Shown here piece by piece: positions 24,262 to 33,057 of a DNA stretch of 64,000 nt. The notes below the pieces were generated by a model, which was not told where the DNA came from, searched no databases, and was given only the letters and a program-made list of their open reading frames with translations. Numbering within the stretch: the first letter of the stretch is position 1; each line of letters starts with the position of its first letter. The stretch covers positions 1 through 64,000 of the forward strand of contig NZ_OLMK01000088.1 in the NCBI RefSeq assembly GCF_900290235.1, read 5' to 3'. Source of the DNA: Streptomyces sp. MA5143a (GTDB lineage: Bacteria > Actinomycetota > Actinomycetes > Streptomycetales > Streptomycetaceae). A program made the translations under genes and the position numbers.

Positions 24262-25152
24262 TCAGAGCGGTTTGACGAGGGCGTTGTCCAGGGCGGCGGG
24301 CTGAGGTGCGGCCGTGTCCCTGCCGGGCTCGCGCGTCACCTTTCTGCCTTTGCTGATCCGCTGCTGGAGCCAGTGCGCCAACGTGTCGAGGGCCGTGTTG
24401 ATCGCGATGAATATCGCCGCCACGAGCAGCGCGGCCGGGATCACGTTGGAGAAGTTGGCGGCGATGCCGTTGAGGCCCCGGTCGACGAGTTCGTCGTAAC
24501 CGACGATGAAGCCCAGGGCGGAGTCCTTCAGCAGGACGACGAACTGGCTGATGATGGCCGGCATCATGGCGACGATCGCCTGGGGCATCAGAACGAGCAC
24601 CATCATCTGGCCCTTGGGCATGCCGAGCGCCCGTGCGGCCTCCGCCTGCCCCTTGGGAAGGCTGTTCACTCCGGCCCGGAGCGTCTCCGCGATCACCGAC
24701 CCGTTGTAGAGGGTGAGGCCGAGGACCACGGCGGCGAACGGGGACATGGTCGTCCCGGTGAGCGCGAAGGAGCCGAAGAACGCGCAGAAGATGAGCAGCA
24801 GGAGAGGGACGGCCCGGAAGAATTCCACGACCGCTGCCGCGGGTACACGGATCCAGGCGTGGTCGGACATCCGGGCGGTCGCGAAGACCAGCCCGAAGGC
24901 GCCCGCGAGCACGATCCCCAGCCCCGCGGCCTTCAGCGTGCCTTCCAGGCCCGGGAGGATGAACGTGGTCCAGACGTCCGCGCGCAGCAGGGGCCGCCAT
25001 TTCTCGGCCGCCCACTGGTCACGCTCGTCGAACCGCGCGTACACCACGTATCCGAGCCAGACGAAGGCGGCGGTGATCACGGCCGCCAGCGCCCGGTTGC
25101 GGATGACGCCCCGGCGGCCGGGGACCTCGTACAGATTCGCGTGACCGCTCAT
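24262..25152 (-). CDS. gluD: Glutamate/aspartate ABC transporter permease (GluD-like)
   Basis: A 296-residue inner-membrane permease of the His/Glu/Gln/Arg family. Hydrophobic segments include AVITAAFVWLGYVVYA and VVEFFRAVPLLLLIFCAFFG. The EAA cytoplasmic loop EAARALGMPKGQ couples to the ATPase. The start codon overlaps the stop of the upstream permease gene (ATGA), so the two permeases are synthesised together. The C-terminal tail of about 35 residues is charged and cytoplasmic. The substrate is inferred from the operon. Confidence 0.88.
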   Translation of the reverse strand: MSGHANLYEVPGRRGVIRNRALAAVITAAFVWLGYVVYARFDERDQWAAEKWRPLLRADVWTTFILPGLEGTLKAAGLGIVLAGAFGLVFATARMSDHAWIRVPAAAVVEFFRAVPLLLLIFCAFFGSFALTGTTMSPFAAVVLGLTLYNGSVIAETLRAGVNSLPKGQAEAARALGMPKGQMMVLVLMPQAIVAMMPAIISQFVVLLKDSALGFIVGYDELVDRGLNGIAANFSNVIPAALLVAAIFIAINTALDTLAHWLQQRISKGRKVTREPGRDTAAPQPAALDNALVKPL

Positions 25153-25817
25153 CGGGCCACCGCCAGGCGACGCGAGAGCCAGCCGAACAGCAGACCGGTG
25201 GGCAGGCACAGCACCACGAAGCCCGCCGCGAAGCCGAGGAAGATCTGGATCACTTGGTCGCCGTAGATTTCGATCATCTCCCGCATCCGGACGGAGGCTT
25301 CCGCGACCCCTGCCACGAGGGCGACGGTGGTGTTCTTGGTCAGCGCGATCAGAATGCTTCCGAGGGGTGGAATCACCGCCCGGAACGCCTGGGGCAGAAC
25401 GACGAAGCCCAGGGTCTGACCGAACCCGAGCCCTACGGCGCGGGCCGCCTCCGCCTGCCCGACGGGGACGGTGTTGATGCCCGCCCGCAGGGCCTCGCAC
25501 ACGAACGCCGACGTGTACGCGGTCAGGCCGAGGACGGCGAGCCAGTAGTTGTTGACGCTGATCTGCGTGGAGAACTCCACGCCCAGATTGGCGCCCACGC
25601 CCAGGCTGGTGAACAACAGCACCAGGGTGAGCGGGGTGTTGCGCGCCACCGTCACATAGACCTGCGAGGCGGTGCGCAGCACGGGGAGAGGGGAGACGCG
25701 CATTCCGCTCAGCACGGTGCCCAGCACGAGTGAGCCGAGGGCGCTGACAGCGGTGAGCCGCAGGGTCATCCAGAACGCGGCGAGGATCGTTGCTCGCTCG
25801 GTGAACAGTGCGTCCAT
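25149..25817 (-). CDS. gluC: Glutamate/aspartate ABC transporter permease (GluC-like)
   Basis: A 222-residue permease with five membrane segments. The EAA loop reads EAARAVGLGFGQ. I used the ATG at 25817 (MDALFTERATILAAFW), which is where homologous permeases begin and where GAAGG lies upstream; a frame open to 25955 adds a charged extension with no site. It pairs with the permease at 24262-25152 and is 76 bases downstream of the binding-protein gene. Confidence 0.88.
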   Translation of the reverse strand: MDALFTERATILAAFWMTLRLTAVSALGSLVLGTVLSGMRVSPLPVLRTASQVYVTVARNTPLTLVLLFTSLGVGANLGVEFSTQISVNNYWLAVLGLTAYTSAFVCEALRAGINTVPVGQAEAARAVGLGFGQTLGFVVLPQAFRAVIPPLGSILIALTKNTTVALVAGVAEASVRMREMIEIYGDQVIQIFLGFAAGFVVLCLPTGLLFGWLSRRLAVAR

Positions 25818-25893
25818 CAGTACCTTCAATCGGGGCGGGACCGGGCTGTGCGGTCGCACGCGCCGCCCGGTGGCCCGCCGTTCGGCGTCGTCG

Positions 25894-26724
25894 TCAGTAC
25901 CGGTCGAGGCGCGGGACGGAGAATCCGGAGGAGGAGAGGTTGGACTTGAGCGCAATCTCCCAGGAGCCGTCGGACACCATCTTGGCCAGCGCGTCGTTGA
26001 CCGCGTCCCGGCCCTTCTTGTCGTCCTTCTTCAGCCCGATGCCGTACTTCTCCTCGCTGAAGGGCGAGTTGAGCACCTTCAGCTTGCCGGGGTGCTGGGC
26101 CGCGTAGCCGTAGAGGATGGAGTTGTCGGTGGTGACCGCGTCCAACTGGCCGGTGAGCACCCGGTCCACACAGGCGGAGTAGGTCCGTTCCTCCTGGAGC
26201 TGCACGTCCTTGGCGTACTTGTCCTTGATCAGTTGCGCGGAGGTCGAGCCCGCGACGGAACACAGCTTCTTGCCGTTGAGCGACTTCGGGCCCGTGATGC
26301 CCTTGTTGTCCTCGCGGACCAGCAGGTCCTGGCCGGCGACCAGGTAGGGCCCGGCGAAGGAGACCTTCTGTTTGCGGGCGTCGTTGATGGAGTAGGTGGC
26401 GACGACCATGTCGACCTGACCCTGCTGGAGGAACGCCTCCCTGTTGGCGGACACGGCCTCCTTGAAGGTGATGTCCTTCTGGTCGACTCCCAGTTCCTTG
26501 GCGACGTACTTGGCGACGTCGATGTCGAAGCCGGTGAAGGAGCCGTCAGGGGTGCGCAGGCCGAGCCCGGGCTGGTCGGCCTTGACGCCGATGACGAGCT
26601 TCTTGTCCTTCGCGGCCCGGTCGACGACGGACGATCCGGTGTCGTCGCCGCCGTTTGCGCAGGCACCGACGCTCAGTCCGACGATCACGGAGGTGAGAGC
26701 GACGCTGATCAGTCTCTTGGACAT
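25894..26724 (-). CDS. gluB: Glutamate-type binding lipoprotein (GluB-like)
   Basis: A 276-residue extracytoplasmic solute-binding protein (family 3). A signal peptide ends in the lipobox SVGAC (Cys22). The body has the domain hinge and ligand segments typical of GluB: GVKADQPGLGLR, GSFTGFDIDVAKYVA and RKQKVSFAGPYLVAGQD. It collects glutamate/aspartate for the permease pair. The operon has a second, related binding lipoprotein at 27719-28615. Confidence 0.9.
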   Translation of the reverse strand: MSKRLISVALTSVIVGLSVGACANGGDDTGSSVVDRAAKDKKLVIGVKADQPGLGLRTPDGSFTGFDIDVAKYVAKELGVDQKDITFKEAVSANREAFLQQGQVDMVVATYSINDARKQKVSFAGPYLVAGQDLLVREDNKGITGPKSLNGKKLCSVAGSTSAQLIKDKYAKDVQLQEERTYSACVDRVLTGQLDAVTTDNSILYGYAAQHPGKLKVLNSPFSEEKYGIGLKKDDKKGRDAVNDALAKMVSDGSWEIALKSNLSSSGFSVPRLDRY

Positions 26725-26827
26725 GCTGATTCCTTCGATGGCAGACGGGAAGGGGTTCTGGACGTGCGGGAGGGGCGCTGGAGGTGCGGGTGCGCCCGGC
26801 GCTCGGACGGCCGGGCGGGTCCGGGTG

Positions 26828-27607
26828 TCAGTGGGTGAGGATCTTGGCGAGGAACGCCTGGGCGCGTTCGCTGCGCGGGTTGTCGAAGAACTCGTGGGGG
26901 GTGTTCTCCTCGACGATCTGGCCGTCGGCCATGAACACCACGCGATCGGCGGCCCGGCGGGCGAAGCCCATCTCGTGCGTCACGACGACCATGGTCATGC
27001 CGTCGCGGGCGAGGGCCGTCATCACGTCCAGCACCTCGTTGACCATCTCGGGGTCGAGGGCGGAGGTCGGCTCGTCGAAGAGGATCACCTTCGGGTCCAT
27101 GGCCAGCGCCCGGGCGATGGCCACCCGCTGCTGCTGTCCTCCGGACAGTTGGGCCGGGTACTTGTGGGCCTGGCTGCCGATACCGACCCGGTCGAGGAGT
27201 TCGTGGGCGCGCTGCTCGGCGGCCCTCCGGTTCTGCTTCAGCACCTTGACCGGGGCGAGGGTGACGTTGTCCAGGACGGTCTTGTGGGCGAAGAGGTTGA
27301 AGCCCTGGAAGACCATGCCCACTTCGGCGCGCAGTCGGGCGAGCTGCCTGCCTTCGGTGGGCAACGGCGTGCCGTCGACGGTGATGGCGCCGGAGTCGAT
27401 CGTCTCCAGCCGGTTGATGGCGCGGCAGAGCGTGGACTTGCCGGATCCCGAGGGACCGATCAGCACCACGACCTCACCGCGACGCACGGACAGGTCGATG
27501 TCCTTCAGCACATGCAGGGGCCCGTAGTGCTTGTTGACCTTGTCGAGCACCACCAAGTCGGTGCTCGGCACCGCCCGTTGATGCGTCGCGGACATAACCT
27601 TGGTCAT
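26828..27607 (-). CDS. gluA: Glutamate/aspartate ABC transporter ATPase (GluA-like)
   Basis: A 259-residue ATP-binding subunit. Walker A is GPSGSGKST, the Q-loop lies in GMVFQGFNLF, the ABC signature is LSGGQQQR, and Walker B is VILFDEPTSALDP followed by the H-loop THEMGF. The extra N-terminal 15 residues are polar; translation could also begin at the fifth codon (ATG). A hairpin 75 bases upstream separates it from the second binding-protein gene. Confidence 0.93.
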   Translation of the reverse strand: MTKVMSATHQRAVPSTDLVVLDKVNKHYGPLHVLKDIDLSVRRGEVVVLIGPSGSGKSTLCRAINRLETIDSGAITVDGTPLPTEGRQLARLRAEVGMVFQGFNLFAHKTVLDNVTLAPVKVLKQNRRAAEQRAHELLDRVGIGSQAHKYPAQLSGGQQQRVAIARALAMDPKVILFDEPTSALDPEMVNEVLDVMTALARDGMTMVVVTHEMGFARRAADRVVFMADGQIVEENTPHEFFDNPRSERAQAFLAKILTH

Positions 27608-27681
27608 GGGAACACATTCCTCCCTTCCTCGGATTCGCCGACCGCGATGCCGTTCTCGGCGGCGATGGCGTCACCGTAGGA

Positions 27682-27714
27682 AAAGCGCACTCCCGCATTG
27701 GGCTTGTGCGCTTT
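27682..27714 (-). terminator. Hairpin between second binding-protein gene and gluA
   Basis: AAAGCGCAC and GTGCGCTTT are perfect 9-bp arms around a 15-base loop, 5 bases past the stop of the upstream gene, with a short T run on the minus strand. It may be an attenuator or end-point that separates the two-component/binding-protein part from the transporter operon. Confidence 0.6.
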
Positions 27715-27718
27715 CTGC

Positions 27719-28615
27719 TCAGCGGGAGGGTGAGGAAAGGGAGAGTGAGGAGCGGGAAAGGGAGAGTGAAGAAGGGGAAAGGGACGGCTTGGCCGCCTTC
27801 GCGGACACGTTCATCACGCCGATGGTGTCCCGGAATGCCTTGTCCCATCGGCCGTCGCGCACGTACCGCTGGATCAGCCCGCTGAGATAGTCACGGAAGT
27901 CGGTGTCGCCCCGGCGCACGCCGATGGCGTAGGGCTCCCTTCCGAACGGCTTGCCGACGAGCCGGACCGTGTCGGGGTACTGGCTCATCAAGCCCAGCAG
28001 GATGGACTCGTCCGTGCTGATCGCGTCGATCCGCCCGTCGACCAGCGCCGACATGCACTCGCTGTAGGTGTCGACGAGGACCAGACGGGCGTGCGAGACC
28101 TCGCCCCGCAACCGCTGCGCGGACGTGGAGCCCGCCGCCGTGCACACGTCCCGGCCGGCGAGGTCGGCGAGGTCGTGAATGCCCCGTTCGTCGCGGCGGA
28201 CCAGCACGTCCTGACGGGAGTAGTAGTAGGGGTCGGTGAAGTCCACGAGTCTGCGGCGCTGTTCGCTGATCGAGTACGTCGCCACGACGATGTCGACGAC
28301 CCCGCGGCGCAGGAAGTCCTCACGGTTGCGGGGCATGGTCTCGATGAACCGGATGTTGCGCTCGCTGCCGGTGAGGTCCTTCGCCACCATGCGGGCGATC
28401 TCCGCGTCGAATCCGGTGATCCGGCCGGTGGAGGGGTCCTTGTACCCGAAGAGCGGGTGATCGAACTTGATGCCGACGGTGAACGTGCCCCGGTCCTCGA
28501 TGCGGGCCATGGCCGACCCCCCGGGGAAGCGTGGCCCGGTGTCCGGACCGGGCAGACCGCAGCCTCCGAGCACCAGACAGCTCAGCGCGGCCAGTGCCGC
28601 GCGGCGGGAGGTCAT
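27719..28615 (-). CDS. Second glutamate-type binding lipoprotein with repetitive C-terminus
   Basis: A 298-residue family 3 solute-binding protein. The lipobox is LGGC (Cys19). The ligand-domain segments (GIKFDHPLFGYK, RRLVDFTDPYYYSRQD) are those of GluB proteins but divergent. The last 20 residues are Ser/Leu repeats (SLSPSSLSLS...) read from a purine-rich tandem repeat at about 27722-27785, not part of the family fold. It overlaps the response regulator stop by 4 bases, so it may be the sensory partner of the two-component system as much as a transporter component. Confidence 0.85.
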   Translation of the reverse strand: MTSRRAALAALSCLVLGGCGLPGPDTGPRFPGGSAMARIEDRGTFTVGIKFDHPLFGYKDPSTGRITGFDAEIARMVAKDLTGSERNIRFIETMPRNREDFLRRGVVDIVVATYSISEQRRRLVDFTDPYYYSRQDVLVRRDERGIHDLADLAGRDVCTAAGSTSAQRLRGEVSHARLVLVDTYSECMSALVDGRIDAISTDESILLGLMSQYPDTVRLVGKPFGREPYAIGVRRGDTDFRDYLSGLIQRYVRDGRWDKAFRDTIGVMNVSAKAAKPSLSPSSLSLSRSSLSLSSPSR

Positions 28616-29301
28616 GAATCGCAGAAGCGGTAGCGGTGCTGCGGCCGCCCCGACGACCCGTAGCGCAGGCTCGTCACGACGTCTCCCCGGTCGGCCAGAT
28701 ACTCGAGATACCGCCTGGCGGTGGCCCTGCTGATGCCGACGGCCTCAGCGGTCTCGTGAGCCGACAGATCCCGTCCCGCGGCGGCCAGAGCGTCGAGCAC
28801 CACCCGCTCGGTCGCGGCCGAGATGCTCTTGGGCCGGACGACCGCGTCGAGGTGCAGGGAGCGGAAGACACGGTCGATCGCGCGCTGCTCCACCATCCCC
28901 TCGCCGGCCGACAGGTGTTCCGAGGCTGCCGCGTATCTGAGGAGGGTCTGTTCCACGGTGCCTGTTCGGGCGGGCTTGATCAGGTAGTAGAGGGCGCCGC
29001 GCTGCATCGCCGCCTGTACGGCGGCGGACTCCCTCCTGCCGGAGATCACGATGACGTCCGTGGGCGCGTAGTCGGGCCGCCGAAGCTGATGGGCCACGTC
29101 CAAACCCGAGATGTCGGGCAGATGCAGATCAAGGAGGACCAGGCGCGGTGCGAACCGGCGCGCGGCGGCCAGCGCCTCGCGTCCGGTGTGCGCGATGGCC
29201 ACGACCTTGAACCCGGGGATCCGGTTGACCTGCGCCCGCAGGGTAGTGGTGACGACCGGGTCGTCGTCCACGATGAGAAGGGTTATCTCCTTCGACGCCA
29301 T
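28612..29301 (-). CDS. Response regulator, DcuR/CitB family
   Basis: A 229-residue regulator. The receiver domain has the acidic cluster DDD (12-14), phospho-acceptor D58 in VLLDLHLP, and K109 in YYLIKPAR. A C-terminal winged/IclR-like DNA-binding part (VGISRATARRYLEYLADRG) follows, as in DcuR/CitB and DctR proteins. The ATG has GAGGAG 7 bases upstream. It is divergent from the hybrid kinase at 29500 and overlaps a binding-lipoprotein gene, so kinase, regulator and transporter form one acidic-amino-acid module. Confidence 0.9.
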   Translation of the reverse strand: MASKEITLLIVDDDPVVTTTLRAQVNRIPGFKVVAIAHTGREALAAARRFAPRLVLLDLHLPDISGLDVAHQLRRPDYAPTDVIVISGRRESAAVQAAMQRGALYYLIKPARTGTVEQTLLRYAAASEHLSAGEGMVEQRAIDRVFRSLHLDAVVRPKSISAATERVVLDALAAAGRDLSAHETAEAVGISRATARRYLEYLADRGDVVTSLRYGSSGRPQHRYRFCDS

Positions 29302-29377
29302 CGCCACGCTCCTCGTTTCGGCGACCGTCCAGACGACCCCATAGATTCTCAATCGACGCGGTGTCCCCTTGGCATTT

Positions 29378-29392
29378 TGAGCATTGTGCTCA
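29378..29392. promoter_or_regulatory. Palindrome in the regulator/kinase divergent region
   Basis: TGAGCA-ttg-TGCTCA, 6-bp arms with a 3-base centre. It sits between the response-regulator start (29301) and the kinase start (29500), and is a candidate binding site for the DcuR-like regulator. Confidence 0.4.
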
Positions 29393-29499
29393 TCGCAAAT
29401 GTCTCTTTCAACCGCTTGACCTACTATTTTTTCCCGGCAACCACTCTTGTACTGCGGCAGCATCTCGATGAGCCGCCGGTTCACCTGGAGGTGAACGCT

Positions 29500-32400
29500 T
29501 TGGGAGGGCGACTCTCCAGGACCGGACGGCGTACCTGGTCGTTTGCGCGCCGCGGTGACGGCGACCGGGGATGGCTGTTCGCGGTGGCCGCGCTGTGGGT
29601 GCTGCTCGGCCTGCTGCCGCTCGGGCTGCTGACCTCGTCGAGTGTGACGCTGTCCGACCGGGCCGTCCGCAGCGAGGTGCGTGACCGGGTGGAGACGACC
29701 GCCGCGGTGAGCCGGGTGGTCGTGGAGCAGCAGATGGGGACGCTGAAGCAGCTTGTCAGCGCCTACGCGGAGCGGCCCGAGATACGCGCCTCGGCCGGCT
29801 CCGGTGACCGGGCGGCCGGGCCGGGGCTGGCCGACGCGCTGGCGGAGCTGGCCCGGATGCGGCCCGGGATCAGCGGAGTGATCGTGGCCGCTCCCGATGG
29901 CCGACTGATCGACGCCCAGCCCTCGGCCCAGCTGTTCCAGGACGTCAGCAGAACCGACTGGTACCGCGCGGTGCGCGACGACATGCAGCCATATGTGTCG
30001 CAGGCGTACACGCCCACCATGCGGGGTGTCTCCCGTGCCGTGGCGGTCGCGGCACCGATCCCGGACGAGGACGGCCGAAAGATGGTGGGCATCCTGACCG
30101 CCGTCTACAGCCTGGACGCGATCCAGGCGTACGCTTCCGAGGCCGCCGCGGCTCAAGGGATCCGGCTGCTGATCACGGACCGGGCCGGGGTTCTGGTGGC
30201 GGACCCGGCGGGCCGGCTGTTCGCGCTCACCTCCCTGCGGGAGGACGCGCGGGTCGACGCGGCGCTGGCCGGACGCAGGGTCTTCACCAACTGGCGCGGC
30301 ACCGAGGGCGCGGTACTGTCGGCCTCCGAGCCCATCCCGGGCATCGGCTGGACGGTCACCGCGGAGGTGCCCGCCGACGAGGCACTGGCCTCCGCGGAAC
30401 ATCTGCGCGGCCGGGTCCTGTTCATCGCCGCGCTGCTCGCCGCCTTGATCCTGGCCGGGCTCGGCTTCCAGATCCACACCAGCCGCAGCCGTCGACGGGC
30501 GCAGCGGACCCTGGCGCGATACGCGGACGCGCTCGCCACGGCGCGGGACGAGGCGGTGCGGGCCTCGGCCGCCAAGTCCGAGTTCCTGGCCAAGGTCAGC
30601 CACGAGATCCGTACGCCGATCAACGGCGTACTGGGCATGAACACGCTTCTGCTCGACACCCGCATGGACGACGAGCAGCGCCACTACGCGAACACCGTGC
30701 AGGAGTCCGCGCGGAACCTGCTCCGGCTGCTGGACGACTTCCTCGATCTGTCGAAGGTCGAGGCGGGCCGTCTGAAGATCGAGAGGGTGGCCTTCGATCT
30801 GCCCCGGTTGTGCGACGAGGTCGTGGCCCTGTTCGCCCCGCACGCCTACCGGCAGGGCCTGTGGCTGACGCTCCGTCTGGCCGAGGACCTCCCCCAGCAT
30901 GTGGCCGGCGATCCGGTCCGGCTCCGGCAGGTGCTGACCAACATCATCGGCAACGCCATGAAGTTCACCGTCCAGGGCGGGATCGACCTCGAGGTCACGC
31001 TGGAGGCGGACCGCGATCGAGGTGCTCCGTGGGTGGAACCGGACCATGATCGGTGTGCCCTGTCGCTGGAACCGGGCCGAGATCAACGTGCCTCGTCGTC
31101 GGAGTCCGACCACGATCGACGTGCCCTGTCGCCGGAGCCCGGCCTCGATCGACGTGCCCCGTCCCTGGAGCCCGGCCTCGATCGACGTGCCCCGTCCCCG
31201 GAGCCCGGCCTCGATCGACGTGCCCCGTCCGCCGTCGACCGGGTGACCTTGCGGTTCACCGTTCGCGACACGGGCATCGGTGTCGGCCCGGAGGACCGGG
31301 ACCGCGTTTTCGAGACCTTCCGTCGGCTCGACTCGCCCATCACGCGCCGCACCGGCGGCAGCGGATTGGGGCTTGCCATCAGCCGGCAGTTGGTCGAGCT
31401 GATGGGCGGCAGGATCGGGCTGGACAGCGTGAAGGGCGTCGGCAGCCGTTTCTGGGTGACCCTGCCCCTGGACGCCCTCGCCCGGACCGCCCCTGCCCAC
31501 GAGGAGCTGCACGGTCGCCGCGTCCTCATCGCCGACGCGGACGAGGACAACCGGGACCTGGCGCGCCGCATTCTGGCCGGTGCCGGTCTGGAGGTGGAAG
31601 AGGCGGCGGACGCCGCCGCAGCCACAGCCGCACTTCGGGCGGCGGCAGCGGCTGGGGCGCCGTTCGACCTGGCCGTCGTCGACCTCCACATGTCCCTCGC
31701 CGGGACCGGTACGCGTCCGGCCCGGCCGGATGACGACGACAGTGGGTCGCTGGCCGAGGCCGTCCTCGCCGACCCTCGACTCCGAGCGACCAGCGTCATC
31801 GTGCTGATCACTCCGGGACGCACCGGTGTCGCATGGCCGGCCGCCTCCCGCACCAAGGACCGGATCGTCCAGTCGGTGACGCTGCCCCTGAGCCGACGCC
31901 TTCTCCTGGCGGCGGCCCAGAACGCGCTCGGCGCGACGGGATCCCCCGACCCCCTTCCCCAGGCGCTCCTCCCCCAGTCGCTTCTCCCCCTGCTGTACGA
32001 CGGCGGAACACAAGATCACCCGGGCGTTGGCGCACGCCCGGTCCGCCCGGCACGTGTCCTGGTCGTCGAGGACGACGACGTCAGTTCCCAGGTCGCACGG
32101 CTCGTCCTGCAGAAGGCCGGCCACCATGTCGACGTGGTCGACGACGGTGAGCGTGCCGTGCGGGCCGTCCTCCGCAAGCGGTACGACCTGGTCCTCATGG
32201 ACTGCCAACTGCCGGGACTCGACGGCCTCGCCGCTACGGCCGAGATCAGGCGGCGCCAGACCGGACCCGAGCGCGTCCCGATCATCGCGATGACGGCGGC
32301 GGCCATGCCGGACGACCGGGTCCGATGCATCGAGGCGGGCATGGACGACCACCTCACCAAGCCGGTGGACTGGACACAGGTGCTCGCCCGTATCGCCGTG

Positions 32401-32781
32401 TGGGTGGCGGCGGAACCGCCCGTCGAGTCCGCCCCGCCGACCACGGCAGGCACACCGGCGGAGCTCGACGGTCTGCCCGCCGAGGACATCGCGGATATCG
32501 CGGACGCGTTCGCGGCGTCGACCCCCGATGTCCTCGGCCGGCTCCGCCGGACGCTGGAGGCCGGGGACTTCGACGCGGCACGCCTGTTGGCCCACCGCCT
32601 CAAAGGCAGCTGCGCGACCGTGGGAGCCACCCGCGCGGCGGAACTCTGCCAGGACATCGAAGCCGCTGCCACCGCACGGCGGCCGTGGACGTCTCATGAC
32701 GACACCCCCCTCCCCGCGGTCCTGACACAGTTGGCGGACGAGATACGCCGGGCCACGCAGGAGTTGCGCAGCCGGTGCTGA
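29500..32781 (+). CDS. Hybrid sensor histidine kinase (two receivers and HPt) with a repeat insertion
   Basis: About 1,093 residues. Layout: TM1 (25-45), extracellular sensing domain, TM2 (about 305-325), HisKA with H368 in SHEIRTPING, HATPase (DTGIGVGPEDRD, GGSGLGLAISRQL), a degenerate receiver, a good receiver (D901 in LVLMDCQLPG), and an HPt domain with H1032 in AHRLKGSC. I selected a TTG at 29500 because GGAGGTGA lies 8 bases upstream; GTG 29491 is the alternative. Between the N box and the G1 box of the ATPase lie seven 11-residue repeats (31003-31233). It is a likely phosphorelay kinase paired with the divergent DcuR-like regulator. Confidence 0.85.
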   Translation: MGGRLSRTGRRTWSFARRGDGDRGWLFAVAALWVLLGLLPLGLLTSSSVTLSDRAVRSEVRDRVETTAAVSRVVVEQQMGTLKQLVSAYAERPEIRASAGSGDRAAGPGLADALAELARMRPGISGVIVAAPDGRLIDAQPSAQLFQDVSRTDWYRAVRDDMQPYVSQAYTPTMRGVSRAVAVAAPIPDEDGRKMVGILTAVYSLDAIQAYASEAAAAQGIRLLITDRAGVLVADPAGRLFALTSLREDARVDAALAGRRVFTNWRGTEGAVLSASEPIPGIGWTVTAEVPADEALASAEHLRGRVLFIAALLAALILAGLGFQIHTSRSRRRAQRTLARYADALATARDEAVRASAAKSEFLAKVSHEIRTPINGVLGMNTLLLDTRMDDEQRHYANTVQESARNLLRLLDDFLDLSKVEAGRLKIERVAFDLPRLCDEVVALFAPHAYRQGLWLTLRLAEDLPQHVAGDPVRLRQVLTNIIGNAMKFTVQGGIDLEVTLEADRDRGAPWVEPDHDRCALSLEPGRDQRASSSESDHDRRALSPEPGLDRRAPSLEPGLDRRAPSPEPGLDRRAPSAVDRVTLRFTVRDTGIGVGPEDRDRVFETFRRLDSPITRRTGGSGLGLAISRQLVELMGGRIGLDSVKGVGSRFWVTLPLDALARTAPAHEELHGRRVLIADADEDNRDLARRILAGAGLEVEEAADAAAATAALRAAAAAGAPFDLAVVDLHMSLAGTGTRPARPDDDDSGSLAEAVLADPRLRATSVIVLITPGRTGVAWPAASRTKDRIVQSVTLPLSRRLLLAAAQNALGATGSPDPLPQALLPQSLLPLLYDGGTQDHPGVGARPVRPARVLVVEDDDVSSQVARLVLQKAGHHVDVVDDGERAVRAVLRKRYDLVLMDCQLPGLDGLAATAEIRRRQTGPERVPIIAMTAAAMPDDRVRCIEAGMDDHLTKPVDWTQVLARIAVWVAAEPPVESAPPTTAGTPAELDGLPAEDIADIADAFAASTPDVLGRLRRTLEAGDFDAARLLAHRLKGSCATVGATRAAELCQDIEAAATARRPWTSHDDTPLPAVLTQLADEIRRATQELRSRC
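31003..31233 (+). repeat. Seven tandem 33-bp repeats inside the kinase ATPase domain
   Basis: The units code for EADRDRGAPWV, EPDHDRCALSL, EPGRDQRASSS, ESDHDRRALSP and three EPGLDRRAPS-x copies. Frame is kept. The three last units are nearly identical at DNA level and the first ones have diverged, which suggests slippage growing at the 3' side. Confidence 0.9.
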
Positions 32782-32786
32782 GGATG

Positions 32787-32820
32787 CCTCCCGCCCCGCC
32801 GACGCGACACCGGCGGGAGG
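32787..32820 (+). terminator. Terminator of the sensor kinase gene
   Basis: CCTCCCGCC and GGCGGGAGG form a 9-bp stem around a 16-base loop, 5 bases past the stop. Confidence 0.65.
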
Positions 32821-33022
32821 AAGATCCGTCGCCTGAATATCAGGGGACGGACCGGCGGGTTCCTGCACACGATCGGGTGGGCGACCACCTCGCGCAAGGT
32901 GACCCGCCGCCGTTTTGCCAGGGGGCGGTGGCTCGCCGGGCGGTTCTGCGGATCGCCCGGTCGCAGCCTGCCACTGGTCCATGTGACCGCACCGGGTGAG
33001 CGGCGTCTCACCTTCACGGCGT

Positions 33023-33046
33023 TGCTATGCAACGAGGTGCATAGCA
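33023..33046 (+). promoter_or_regulatory. PadR operator-like palindrome
   Basis: TGCTATGCA-acgagg-TGCATAGCA, perfect 9-bp arms, ends 11 bases before the padR start. PadR proteins bind such AT-containing palindromes in their own promoters, so this is a strong autoregulation site. Confidence 0.65.
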
Positions 33047-33057
33047 GGATCGTGCGC

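Noticed and set aside
31003..31233. Possible CRISPR array
   Set aside because: The repeats have no spacers, stay in frame and lie inside a kinase gene.
28612..32982. Long reverse frame joining the response regulator with upstream sequence
   Set aside because: Only its last 229 codons (28612-29301) are a real gene; the remainder is antisense to the hybrid kinase.
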